Counted from the stretch's first letter, positions 1 to 6,910 are shown. The stretch: DNA of 10,379 nucleotides from Alphaproteobacteria bacterium (GCA_006844765.1 SPJV01000171.1:1-10379); one strand, 5' to 3'. Notes: generated by a model not told the origin, from the sequence alone. Numbers and translations are program-made.

Positions 1-21
1 ACCAAAAAATGATTGGTAGAT

Positions 22-1386
22 TTAGGGGAAGGTCGCGAAAACCGTAGCGCCGGAAATATCCAGATTGCTGTCGAGCGCCCGAAGCTCGACCGAAATACCT
101 TGAGCCTGTAGTCCAAGCTCCGCCGCGCCGAACGCGAATTTCGCAACAATCTGGTTTGATGAAGACACGAAGAGATCCGTTACGGCCGTATTCACGGTCC
201 CATCCAGAAGAGTTTCCGTAACGAGAACCCGAAGCTCGCCGTTCTGGATGGCACTCAGCGCATCTGTCCCCACCCCGCCGCTCAGCAGATCTGAGATATT
301 CACGGTCAACTGACTAAAGGCAGTGCCCGCTTCCGTGCCCAAAACAAATTCTCGAACATCTTCTACCGTGTCGCCGGAGAACTCATTCCCGCTCTGCTCC
401 TGCCGTGCGAGATTCGATGTGAAGGCAATTGTCTGGAAGCTGCCACGCTCATCCCCGGCGCCCAGCGCATCATCACCGCTGACATCGTCATATTCGATGA
501 TGTTGATGTAGTCCAAAGACACAGTCTCAAACCCATCAGAGTTCGAGTCGCCCCCTGCTGCCTGCACGGTGATATTGGACAGCTCCGCCAGGGTCCGCTC
601 AATCTGCGTGCCGGCAAGCTCCACCCCGCTTTCAAAGAACGACAGAGAGGTGCCGGAGCCAATCGTCCCATCGGCATCCGGGGCGCTTCTGAGATCAATG
701 ATGAACCGTCGATCTGTCACGCCGGTATTGTCCGGAGCGCTGCGTTGGATCAGGCTTGCAAGATTGACCTGTTCCCCCGCTGCAGCTGCTACCCGGCTTG
801 CAAACAAGGTGTCCAGATTGTCATCCGTCGCAAGGCCCGTGAAGGTGGAACCAAAGATCGCGCCTTCGGTCGGGCGCTGCGTGAAGTCCAGGAAGCGCTC
901 CGTTTCATCCGGTTCGTCATCTTCCTCCGCCGCCGCTGCTTCTTGCGCCTCAATGAAATCATCCACCGCGTTTGTCAGCGACGAATTCAACGATTCCAAC
1001 GCCGACAGGAAGCTGTTGAGTTGCAATAGCGCACCCGCCCCATTGTTGATCGATGGGGGGGAGTCAATCAGGCCGCCCTGCAACTGGTTGGACAGCGCCT
1101 GAGTCGCCAGCCCCACTTCACCGAATGTGTCGTCAAAGCCCGCAATTGCGCCGGAAAGCTGAAGGAAATTCTCGATCCCGATCTGCAGTGGCTTGGCAAC
1201 GATCGCTGGCGTATCGGCCGTGAAGCCTGCCAGGCGGACTGTCGACGGTCCTTGGGAGATGCTGTCAAAGGCAGCTGTTTCAACGACCGCCGAACGCAAA
1301 CCGCGGACGATTGCACCGGTTTCCTCGAACCGGGCGGCGATCAGCGTATTAAATACGCTGGACGGATTCAGAACGGTACCGGCCAC
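22..1386 (-). CDS. Acidic cysteine-free hypothetical protein (454 aa)
   Basis: I do not recognise this family and assign no function. The frame is open from a GTG start to a TAA stop and is much the longest frame here; the plus-strand frames over it look like shadows. The start is uncertain: a purine-rich AAGAGGG lies about 13 bases before the GTG. Residues 1-145 are alanine/leucine-rich and probably helical, without an obvious Sec signal peptide. Residues 146-163 form a very acidic linker (EAQEAAAAEEDDEPDE). The rest alternates short hydrophobic and Asp/Gly/Ser-rich stretches, suggesting beta structure, and includes a calcium-loop-like DSNSDG at 280-285. I see no cysteine and only two lysines (65 and 416), a composition often found in exported or surface proteins. 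It is divergently oriented to the flavoprotein gene at 1633, with about 250 bases between them in which I see no convincing promoter. Confidence 0.7.
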   Translation of the reverse strand: MAGTVLNPSSVFNTLIAARFEETGAIVRGLRSAVVETAAFDSISQGPSTVRLAGFTADTPAIVAKPLQIGIENFLQLSGAIAGFDDTFGEVGLATQALSNQLQGGLIDSPPSINNGAGALLQLNSFLSALESLNSSLTNAVDDFIEAQEAAAAEEDDEPDETERFLDFTQRPTEGAIFGSTFTGLATDDNLDTLFASRVAAAAGEQVNLASLIQRSAPDNTGVTDRRFIIDLRSAPDADGTIGSGTSLSFFESGVELAGTQIERTLAELSNITVQAAGGDSNSDGFETVSLDYINIIEYDDVSGDDALGAGDERGSFQTIAFTSNLARQEQSGNEFSGDTVEDVREFVLGTEAGTAFSQLTVNISDLLSGGVGTDALSAIQNGELRVLVTETLLDGTVNTAVTDLFVSSSNQIVAKFAFGAAELGLQAQGISVELRALDSNLDISGATVFATFP

Positions 1387-1632
1387 GACCGAACGCCTGC
1401 CCTCTTTTATCGGGCAAACGCCTCTCTCTCGCGAGTTCGTGCGACCACAATTCTAGGGTCCCGCGTCCTCTCGACTTCTGTCGCCGCGCCACGTTCTGTA
1501 TGCGCGAGTTCTCTCTCACTTATTACATTACACCGAAACCACGGAAAACGCTAGGAAATTTTGTTGACCGCTCGATTGAGACGGGTTAGCCCGATGGTCC
1601 TTCCTTCCAAAATCGGCATAGGAGAGCCTGCA

Positions 1633-2262
1633 ATGTCCGACCAAATCGACCCTCACAAAATCGCAACCATCGAGGCGTTAGAAGCACTATATGGTCCGGC
1701 AAATCCCCGCTCTCTCACCAAAGAAACGACCTATCTGACCGACGCCTACCGGATTTGGATCGAGCGCGCGCCCTTCTTCGCGATCGCTTCTATCGGGGCT
1801 GGTGGACTCGACTGTTCGCCGCGAGGTGACACGCTGGGCGAAGTCTTCGAAGTCCTAGATGAGAAGACTTTGGCCTTCCCGGATCGCCGGGGAAACAACC
1901 GCATGGATACACTACGGAACATCGTTGCCGACCCGCGCATCGCGATGCTGTTTCTGGTACCGGGCATTGATGAAACCTTGCGGATCAATGGCCGGGCGGA
2001 AGTCACAGTCGATCCCGCGCTGATAGAACGATTTGATGTGAAGGGTAAAAAGCCGGCAACGGTTGTACGCGTTTCCATTGACGCTGTGTACTTCCAATGC
2101 GCACGGGCTCTGCTGCGGTCCGACATTTGGAACCCGGAGAGCTTTGCCACCCGCAGCGATGTCCCAACAGCGGGCGCCATGATCAAATCCGCGCTTCCTG
2201 GCGAAGAAACAGACAGTTACGACGGCGAATTGCGGGAACGCCAACTCGCGACGCTTTACTAA
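1633..2262 (+). CDS. Pyridoxamine 5'-phosphate oxidase family FMN-binding protein
   Basis: This 209-residue protein belongs to the split-barrel flavoprotein superfamily, the branch annotated as PPOX-class FMN-dependent proteins (MSMEG_1061/DR2398 type), not true PdxH. Visible family landmarks are the barrel segment FFAIASIGAGGLDCSPRGD (about 48-66), LAFPDRRGNNRMDTLRNI (80-97), LFLVPGIDETLRINGRAEV (106-124) and YFQCARALLRSDIW (153-166). Members bind FMN or a related flavin in the cytoplasm; the substrate is usually unknown. I start at ATG 1633 rather than the in-frame TTG at 1561, because GGAGAG at 1621-1626 is a well-placed ribosome site and the extra 24 residues do not resemble the family. 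The acyl-CoA dehydrogenase gene follows after 26 bases on the same strand, so the two are probably co-transcribed. Confidence 0.9.
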   Translation: MSDQIDPHKIATIEALEALYGPANPRSLTKETTYLTDAYRIWIERAPFFAIASIGAGGLDCSPRGDTLGEVFEVLDEKTLAFPDRRGNNRMDTLRNIVADPRIAMLFLVPGIDETLRINGRAEVTVDPALIERFDVKGKKPATVVRVSIDAVYFQCARALLRSDIWNPESFATRSDVPTAGAMIKSALPGEETDSYDGELRERQLATLY

Positions 2263-2288
2263 GCCATCCCGATGATGTGTGCATCCTC

Positions 2289-3440
2289 ATGATCGACCAA
2301 CATAAAGATATCCGAGACGCCGTCGCGAAACTCTGTGCTGATTTCCCACCAGAGTATTGGCGAGGCCTGGACCGCGATAGAGCCTATCCGGAGGAATTCG
2401 TCGGCGCCCTGACAGCATCCGGATTTCTGGCGGCCTTGATCCCGGAAGAATATGGCGGCGCTGGACTTGGCCTTTCCGCTGCTGCCGCGATCCTGGAGGA
2501 AATCCACCACCAGGGCGCCAATGCCGGTGCCTGCCATGCGCAGATGTATACGATGGGGACCGTGCTGCGCCATGGGAGTGCGGCACAGAAGGAAGCCTAT
2601 CTGCCCGGTATTGCCGAAGGTGCGCTGCGACTTCAGGCCTTCGGCGTCACAGAGCCCGCGGCAGGGACAGATACAACGGCCATTCGCACAACCGCACGCC
2701 GGGAGGGCGACCATTATATCGTGAATGGCCAAAAGATCTGGACCTCACGCGCAGAGTACTCAGACCTGATGGTGCTGCTGTGCCGAACAACACCGGTTGA
2801 GGACTGTGCCAAGAAAACCGACGGGCTGTCGGTTCTGCTGGTAGATATGCGGCCGGTCAAAGACAAGAGCCTGACCATCCGCCCGATCCGCACGATGATG
2901 AACCACGCGACGACCGAGGTCTTCTTCGACGACATGGAAGTTCCCGTAGAAAACCTTGTCGGCGAAGCAGGCAAGGGCTTTCGGTATGTCTTGTCCGGCA
3001 TGAATGCGGAACGCATCTTGATCGCTGCCGAATGTATCGGTGATGCAAAGTGGTTTCTGGATAAGGCCACGGCTTATGCCCGTGAACGGAAAGTCTTCGG
3101 TCGGCCCATCGGGCAAAACCAGGGCATCCAATTCCCCATCGCAAAAGCCTATGCGCGGATGCGGGCCGCCGAACTGATGCTCCACCGCGCCATCGCCCTT
3201 TATGAGGCCGGCGAGAACCCGGGGGAAGAAGCCAACATGGCCAAGATGCTGGCAGCCGAAGCCTCTTGGGAAGCGGGGGAAGCTTGCCTGCAAACCCATG
3301 GCGGTTTCGGGTTTGCTGAAGAATTCGATATCGAACGGAAGTATCGCGAAACGCGCCTTTATCAAGTTGCTCCGATCTCGACCAACTTGATCCTCAGCTA
3401 CCTGTCAGAGCATGTCTTGGATATGCCCCGGTCCTACTAG
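2289..3440 (+). CDS. Acyl-CoA dehydrogenase family protein
   Basis: A 383-residue FAD enzyme expected to oxidise an acyl-CoA to the trans-2-enoyl-CoA and pass electrons to electron-transfer flavoprotein. The family layout is complete: helical N-terminal domain (1-115), beta domain with the flavin/substrate segments TEPAAGTDT (121-129) and GQKIWTS (147-153), and C-terminal helical domain with YARERKVFGRPIGQNQGIQF (263-282) and THGGFGFAEEFDIERKYRE (336-354). The position usually occupied by the catalytic Glu of medium-chain enzymes reads LYQVAP, with Gln359. A Glu at 241 (MNAERIL) falls where isovaleryl-CoA and long-chain dehydrogenases carry their base, so activity is probably kept. The ATG at 2289 has only a weak ribosome site; an in-frame GTG at 2277 is an alternative. 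The longer upstream frame overlaps the flavoprotein gene and is not family-like. Substrate is unknown. Confidence 0.92.
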   Translation: MIDQHKDIRDAVAKLCADFPPEYWRGLDRDRAYPEEFVGALTASGFLAALIPEEYGGAGLGLSAAAAILEEIHHQGANAGACHAQMYTMGTVLRHGSAAQKEAYLPGIAEGALRLQAFGVTEPAAGTDTTAIRTTARREGDHYIVNGQKIWTSRAEYSDLMVLLCRTTPVEDCAKKTDGLSVLLVDMRPVKDKSLTIRPIRTMMNHATTEVFFDDMEVPVENLVGEAGKGFRYVLSGMNAERILIAAECIGDAKWFLDKATAYARERKVFGRPIGQNQGIQFPIAKAYARMRAAELMLHRAIALYEAGENPGEEANMAKMLAAEASWEAGEACLQTHGGFGFAEEFDIERKYRETRLYQVAPISTNLILSYLSEHVLDMPRSY

Positions 3441-3504
3441 GGTGACTGTGCCTCAGCCCTTCCAAGCTATGGAGACCCAGGGTCCAGATAACGGGGCACC
3501 CTAG
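3437..3504. terminator. Possible terminator structure between convergent genes
   Basis: Between the acyl-CoA dehydrogenase and the convergent short-chain dehydrogenase there is an 8-base inverted repeat, CTAGGGTG at 3437-3444 and CACCCTAG at 3497-3504; the first arm overlaps the TAG stop. A competing, more compact hairpin pairs AGGGTCC (3479-3485) with GGCACCCT (3495-3502), with one bulged C. There is no clear run of T after either, so intrinsic termination is only a possibility. Confidence 0.25.
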
Positions 3505-3582
3505 ACCAGTCGGAACACGACAGTCATAGAAATTAGGACGGCAAAGTAGGCTTTGAATAAGTTCAACCGCTCCACGGCTTGC

Positions 3583-4350
3583 TTAACATGTGTAGTTCAT
3601 CGCCAGCCTGCCACCATCGATATAGATGACCTGTCCGGTGATATAGCTGGACCGGTCTGACAGCAGATAGGTCGCAAGGTCTCCAATTTCCTCCGCCTCG
3701 CCAATCCGACCCAAGGGCGTGCGGGACATCACGCGCGCCATCGCCGCCGGATCATTATTCACCGAACGCAGCATATCGGAATCGATGGAGCCCGGGCCAA
3801 TAGCGTTAACCCTTATCTTATGCGGCGCCAGGGCCAGGGACATCGTCTTGGTGATCTGGTTTACCCCGCCTTTTGACGCGTTGTAAGCAGCAATCTCCGG
3901 GATCGCCATGACTGCATTGACCGAGGACATGTTGACAATCGCCCCGCCCTCACCTTGTGCCACCATCTGGCGCGCAACCGCCTGACCGACCAGAAAGGTC
4001 CCCTTCAGGTTGACCTTGATGATCCGGTCAAAATCCTCTTCCGCGAAGTCGAGGAAGGCTGCACCGTGGTTAATTCCAGCATTGTTAAAGGCCCCATCAA
4101 GGCGCCCGAAGGTCGCCACGCAGGTCGCAATCAACGCTTCCACTTCGGCCTTCTCTCCCACATCGCAGTGATGGTAGGAAACCGTATGCCCAGCCTCTCG
4201 AAGAGCGGCAGCGGATGCCTCGCCGGGCTCGTCCAAGACATCAGCGATCATGACTGAGGCCCCGGCCTCTGCCATCTTCGTCGCGCTCGCAAGACCCAGA
4301 CCACGCGCCGCGCCCGTCACCAAACAGACCCTACCCTCAAGATCGCCCAT
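3583..4350 (-). CDS. SDR family oxidoreductase (probably NAD-dependent)
   Basis: A 255-residue classical short-chain dehydrogenase/reductase, the usual length for the family. The cofactor motif is TGAARGLG (12-19). Asp37 at the end of the second beta strand (MIADV) is the residue type that favours NAD(H) over NADP(H). NNAG is at 89-92. The catalytic set is complete: Asn114, Ser143, Tyr156 and Lys160 (YNASK). The C-terminal part has the usual GPGSIDSDML (185-194) and TGQVIYIDGG (238-247). It should interconvert a secondary alcohol and a ketone in the cytoplasm; the substrate cannot be read from sequence. The ATG at 4348-4350 is preceded by a strong GGGGAAGG ribosome site. It is divergent from the ureohydrolase gene across 157 bases, so shared regulation is plausible but not shown. 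Confidence 0.93.
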   Translation of the reverse strand: MGDLEGRVCLVTGAARGLGLASATKMAEAGASVMIADVLDEPGEASAAALREAGHTVSYHHCDVGEKAEVEALIATCVATFGRLDGAFNNAGINHGAAFLDFAEEDFDRIIKVNLKGTFLVGQAVARQMVAQGEGGAIVNMSSVNAVMAIPEIAAYNASKGGVNQITKTMSLALAPHKIRVNAIGPGSIDSDMLRSVNNDPAAMARVMSRTPLGRIGEAEEIGDLATYLLSDRSSYITGQVIYIDGGRLAMNYTC

Positions 4351-4388
4351 GACGCCTTCCCCTTTTGCCGGTCAAAGAAATCGCGGAA

Positions 4389-4425
4389 AGAGGTTTCTCG
4401 CCTCTCCCCACGGGCCTAGACTAGG
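4389..4425. promoter_or_regulatory. Dyad symmetries in divergent intergenic region (possible operator)
   Basis: The 157-base gap between the divergent dehydrogenase and ureohydrolase genes must hold promoters for both, though I see no convincing -35/-10 pair on either strand. Two dyads stand out: AGAGG-N7-CCTCT at 4389-4405 and a perfect CCTAG-A-CTAGG at 4415-4425. The second contains two CTAG tetramers, uncommon in many proteobacteria. Either could bind a regulator; this is inference from symmetry and position only. Confidence 0.25.
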
Positions 4426-4507
4426 GCTCTCGTCCGCCTTTGCAATCCTTGTCAGCGACAGGTCGGCACGGGGTCACATCGTCCTTTGAATCGAGTAGAC
4501 AATCGCC

Positions 4508-5476
4508 ATGAGCACCGACTTCAATCGCCCGATTTCCGGAAACGTCCTGCCGCGCTTCGCCGGGATCGCAACCTTCATGCGGCTTCCCCACATTCCGGTG
4601 GAAGATGCCGAGAATATCGATATCGGTCTCTGCGGCGTCCCTTGGGATGGGGGAACCACGAACCGGGCCGGTGCCCGGCATGGACCGCGCCAGATGCGGG
4701 ATATGTCCACTCTAACCCGTAATGCCCATCATGCGCTTGGCATCAGGCCCTATGAGCTCGCCAATTGTGCGGATCTGGGAGATTGTCCGGTCAATCCGAT
4801 CGAGCTTGAGGATACATTGCAACGGGTCGAGACCTTTTTCAAAAAGATGCACCAGAATGGCACCCTGCCGCTTACCGCAGGGGGCGACCACCTTATCAGC
4901 CTGCCAATCATGCGCGGCATCGTCGAGCCCGGCGCCCCAGTCGGCATGGTGCATTTCGATGCCCATACGGATACCTGGGACCGGTATTTCGGTGGCTCAA
5001 AATACACCCATGGCACCCCGTTCCGCCGCGCGATTGAGGAAGGTTTGCTGGATCCGAAACGCACCATCCAGATCGGCATTCGCGGCGGCCTCTATCACGA
5101 GAAAGACAAGGAATGGGGCCTCGCCCAAGGCATTCGCGTTGTGGAGATTGAGGAGTATTTCGACCTCGGCCCCGACAAGGTGGTTGAACTCGCACGCCAG
5201 GTTGTCGGCGATGGCCCGACCTATATCAGCTTTGATGTCGATGGCATGGACCCGGTCTATGCGCCTGGGACAGGCACACCGGAAATCGGAGGTTATTCCA
5301 CCCATGATGCGCAACGGATGATCCGTGGTCTGCGCGGCCTGAATCTCGTCGGCGCCGATGTGGTCGAGGTCTCACCTCCCTTCGATCCCTCCGGATCAAC
5401 AGCGCTGGCCGGTGTGACCATCATGTGGGAGATCCTCTGCCTGATGGCCGAAGTTGTCGCGAAGGCCAGGGGCTAA
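4508..5476 (+). CDS. Ureohydrolase (agmatinase/arginase family), guanidinopropionase-like
   Basis: A 322-residue binuclear-manganese ureohydrolase that cleaves a guanidino compound to urea and an amine. All six metal ligands are visible: His128 in GGDH (125-128), Asp151/His153/Asp155 in DAHTDT (151-156), and Asp243/Asp245 in SFDVDGMDP (241-249). The start PRFAGIATFMRLP (15-27), the segment VPWDGGTTNRAGARHGPR (44-61) and YTHGTPFRRAIEEGLLDP (166-183) resemble, from memory, 3-guanidinopropionase (GpuA) and 4-guanidinobutyrase (GbuA) more than arginine-pathway agmatinase. Pipelines may still label it agmatinase (speB). The ATG at 4508 gives the conserved N terminus, though its ribosome site is weak. 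A TauE/SafE transporter gene starts 9 bases after the stop, indicating one transcript and a transport partner. Family is certain, substrate is not. Confidence 0.93.
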   Translation: MSTDFNRPISGNVLPRFAGIATFMRLPHIPVEDAENIDIGLCGVPWDGGTTNRAGARHGPRQMRDMSTLTRNAHHALGIRPYELANCADLGDCPVNPIELEDTLQRVETFFKKMHQNGTLPLTAGGDHLISLPIMRGIVEPGAPVGMVHFDAHTDTWDRYFGGSKYTHGTPFRRAIEEGLLDPKRTIQIGIRGGLYHEKDKEWGLAQGIRVVEIEEYFDLGPDKVVELARQVVGDGPTYISFDVDGMDPVYAPGTGTPEIGGYSTHDAQRMIRGLRGLNLVGADVVEVSPPFDPSGSTALAGVTIMWEILCLMAEVVAKARG

Positions 5477-5485
5477 GACACAACG

Positions 5486-6232
5486 ATGTTGGAACGCCTT
5501 CTTGAACTTGCCCTGACAGAAGGGCTCTGGTCCGTCTGCGCCTTTGCCATCGCAGCGGGCTTTGCGCGTGGATTGGCTGGCTTCGGCATCGGATTGGTGA
5601 TGATGCCGGTCTCTGCCGCTGTCCTCGGCCCGCAGATTGCCGTGCCCATGTTGGCCTTGCTGGACCTGCCGGTGTCGCTGCTCCTCGCACGCGGCGCCTG
5701 GAACGACTTTGACCGGCGCGAGGTGGGGATTCTCTGTGCCGCCTCCGTGGTTGGCATTCCGCTCGGTGTCGCAACCCTGGTCATCGTTGATCCAGGAACC
5801 ATGAAAGTTGCGGTCGGCATCCTGGTGTTGCTTTCCGCCATCGCGCTTTTAAGCGGATTCAAGATTTCCGGTGCCCCCACCACATTTCGCAGCGGTGTTA
5901 CCGGCTTCGTTGCCGGCGTCCTGCAAGGATCGGTCAGCCTGCCCGGCCCGCCCCTCATCCTCGGCTGGCTTGCCGCGCAGATACCGGGTGTCCGGCTGCG
6001 CGCGAATATCATCATCTTCTTCGTCTGCATTGATGCGGTGGTCGTGCCAACCCATTGGGTCGCAGGCCTTTATACGGAAACGACCGTGTTATTCTCGGTG
6101 TTGGTGATCCCGTTTTATTTTGTCGGTGTCTGGGCGGGGAAATGCTGCTTCGGTAAGATTCCGGACGCCGCCTTCAAACGATTTGTCCTTTGCCTGGTCG
6201 TCGCCGGCGCGATCTCCGGTTTGGTTCTGTGA
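5486..6232 (+). CDS. TauE/SafE family sulfite-exporter-like membrane protein
   Basis: A 248-residue inner-membrane protein with about eight predicted membrane segments (roughly 15-40, 45-68, 80-100, 104-125, 137-161, 173-191, 200-218, 232-248). It carries the two-fold internal repeat of the TauE/SafE (DUF81) family: GFARGLAGFGIGLVMMPV (25-42) and the related GFVAGVLQGSVSLPGPP (140-156). Family members move small anions such as sulfite, sulfoacetate or other organic acids, mostly outward. The ATG lies 9 bases after the ureohydrolase stop, and its ribosome site (AGGGG) sits within the end of that gene, suggesting translational coupling. Transport of the guanidino substrate or of a product is the natural inference, but direction and substrate are unknown. 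No clear terminator follows before the tRNA promoter. Confidence 0.9.
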   Translation: MLERLLELALTEGLWSVCAFAIAAGFARGLAGFGIGLVMMPVSAAVLGPQIAVPMLALLDLPVSLLLARGAWNDFDRREVGILCAASVVGIPLGVATLVIVDPGTMKVAVGILVLLSAIALLSGFKISGAPTTFRSGVTGFVAGVLQGSVSLPGPPLILGWLAAQIPGVRLRANIIIFFVCIDAVVVPTHWVAGLYTETTVLFSVLVIPFYFVGVWAGKCCFGKIPDAAFKRFVLCLVVAGAISGLVL

Positions 6233-6285
6233 TAGCCAGCAGCTCCCTTGCAAACACAGTTTCAAAGAAGATAGCAAACGCCAGA

Positions 6286-6314
6286 TTGACAGCCCCCGTG
6301 GCGATAGCTAAATC
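6286..6314 (+). promoter_or_regulatory. Likely sigma-70-type promoter of the tRNA-Ser gene
   Basis: A perfect -35 hexamer TTGACA (6286-6291) is followed after 17 bases by TAAATC (6309-6314), a moderate -10 match. Initiation would fall near 6321, about 14 bases before the mature tRNA 5' end, which suits a short-leader tRNA transcript. Confidence 0.55.
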
Positions 6315-6334
6315 AAGCCCTCGCTCACAGGTCC

Positions 6335-6423
6335 GGAGGGATGGCAGAGCGGTAATGCAGCGGATTGCTAATCCGTCACGGGATCAAACTCGTGCGGGGG
6401 TTCGAGTCCCCCTCCCTCCGCCA
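6335..6423 (+). tRNA. tRNA-Ser (anticodon GCU)
   Basis: A full class II tRNA. The 7-bp acceptor stem GGAGGGA (6335-6341) pairs perfectly with TCCCTCC (6413-6419); the discriminator is G6420 and CCA is encoded at 6421-6423. The anticodon stem GCGGA/TCCGT (6360-6364, 6372-6376, one G-U pair) closes the loop TTGCTAA, giving anticodon GCT at 6367-6369, which reads AGC/AGU serine codons. A long variable arm (CACG 6377-6380 with CGTG 6391-6394) is the serine hallmark. The T arm is GGGGG-TTCGAGT-CCCCC (6396-6412). The gene appears intact although a phage-type integrase fragment lies just downstream, as expected when integration restores the tRNA 3' end. Confidence 0.97.
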
Positions 6424-6489
6424 GTTTACCACGTAAGTGGTTGAGAAACCTAGACCCTGATACCCCCAAAACTTGGTCCTCCACGGCAG

Positions 6490-6512
6490 TGCTACAGAGA
6501 ACTGCTACAGAG
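6490..6512 (+). repeat. Two direct copies of TGCTACAGAG
   Basis: Identical 10-base copies lie at 6490-6499 and 6503-6512, separated by AAC (13-base period). They sit between the tRNA 3' end and the integrase start codon, where arm-type integrase sites or a short regulatory repeat would be expected. The integrase ribosome site (AGGGGG) directly follows the second copy. Confidence 0.7.
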
Positions 6513-6524
6513 GGGGCCGTCCGC

Positions 6525-6722
6525 ATGCGCCACCGCACCATCCCGCATCTCCACCGCCGAGGCTCCGTCTATTGGTTTCGCATGGCTGTCCCTAAGCCAC
6601 TCCGCGCCCGGATGGGTCTTTGGGAACTCACCGGATCGCTACGCACAACCGACCCCTTCTTGGCCCGGTCCGGATGTCGTATAATGGGGGGCTCGAGTGG
6701 ACACCTATTGCCCGCTGACTAG
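6525..6722 (+). pseudogene. Truncated integrase (DUF6538 N-terminal part of a tyrosine recombinase)
   Basis: The 65 codons from ATG 6525 encode the N-terminal piece typical of phage/island integrases with a DUF6538 domain: YWFRMAVPKPLRARMGLWE, then a TGSLRTTDP stretch (start of the arm-binding region). A plausible AGGGGG ribosome site precedes the ATG. After about residue 47 similarity fades and a stop comes at 6720-6722. The SAM-like core-binding and catalytic domains (R...H-x-x-R...Y, normally 300-400 further residues) are absent, and I find no continuation in other frames downstream, so this is a deletion remnant rather than a simple frameshift. Its place beside the tRNA-Ser 3' end marks an old integration site. 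Confidence 0.65.
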
Positions 6723-6787
6723 CTTCTTACTAGAATTACTCGTTCCTTGCCGATGCTCGTTTCAAACCCACAGCATGTGATTTTAAT

Positions 6788-6882
6788 GTAGACGGCTGAT
6801 GGTATGTCTACCTAGGCTTCAAGCCTCACTTAGAATGGGTTCTACGCACGATATTAAAGATAGCTAACTTAGTTAGTAGCTA
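6788..6882. promoter_or_regulatory. Cluster of inverted repeats upstream of the EamA gene
   Basis: Three dyads lie in the AT-rich leader: GTAGAC (6788-6793) with GTCTAC (6806-6811); AGGCTT-C-AAGCCT at 6814-6826; and CTAACT-T-AGTTAG at 6864-6876, flanked by TAGCTA at 6861-6866 and 6877-6882. The last ends about 28 bases before the ATG at 6911. They could be operators, a small RNA hairpin or recombination-site remnants; the sequence does not decide. Confidence 0.3.
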
Positions 6883-6910
6883 CTCACTTCGATTTTGATA
6901 GGGGGCAAAC

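Noticed and set aside
569..1102. Plus-strand frame of 177 codons opposite the 454-residue hypothetical gene
   Set aside because: It is shorter, Ser/Arg-rich and typical of an antisense shadow. The minus frame is 2.5 times longer with more protein-like composition, although neither has a recognised family.
1561..1632. N-terminal extension of the flavoprotein from TTG 1561
   Set aside because: ATG 1633 has a proper GGAGAG ribosome site, and the 24 extra residues are not family-like.
2097..2288. Upstream extension of the acyl-CoA dehydrogenase frame
   Set aside because: It overlaps the end of the flavoprotein gene in another frame and reads as Arg-rich non-family sequence; the enzyme starts naturally at 2289.
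2760..3365. Minus-strand frame of 201 codons inside the acyl-CoA dehydrogenase gene
   Set aside because: It is fully antisense to a gene with clear family motifs, with no ribosome site or recognisable product.
6428..6441. ACCAC-GTAA-GTGGT hairpin right after the tRNA as a terminator
   Set aside because: The stem is only five base pairs and no T run follows, so it is too weak to call.
3500..6456. Recurring CCTAGAC heptamer (near 3500, 4415 and 6449)
   Set aside because: Three copies in 10 kb on both strands are close to chance for a 7-mer, and the contexts are unrelated.
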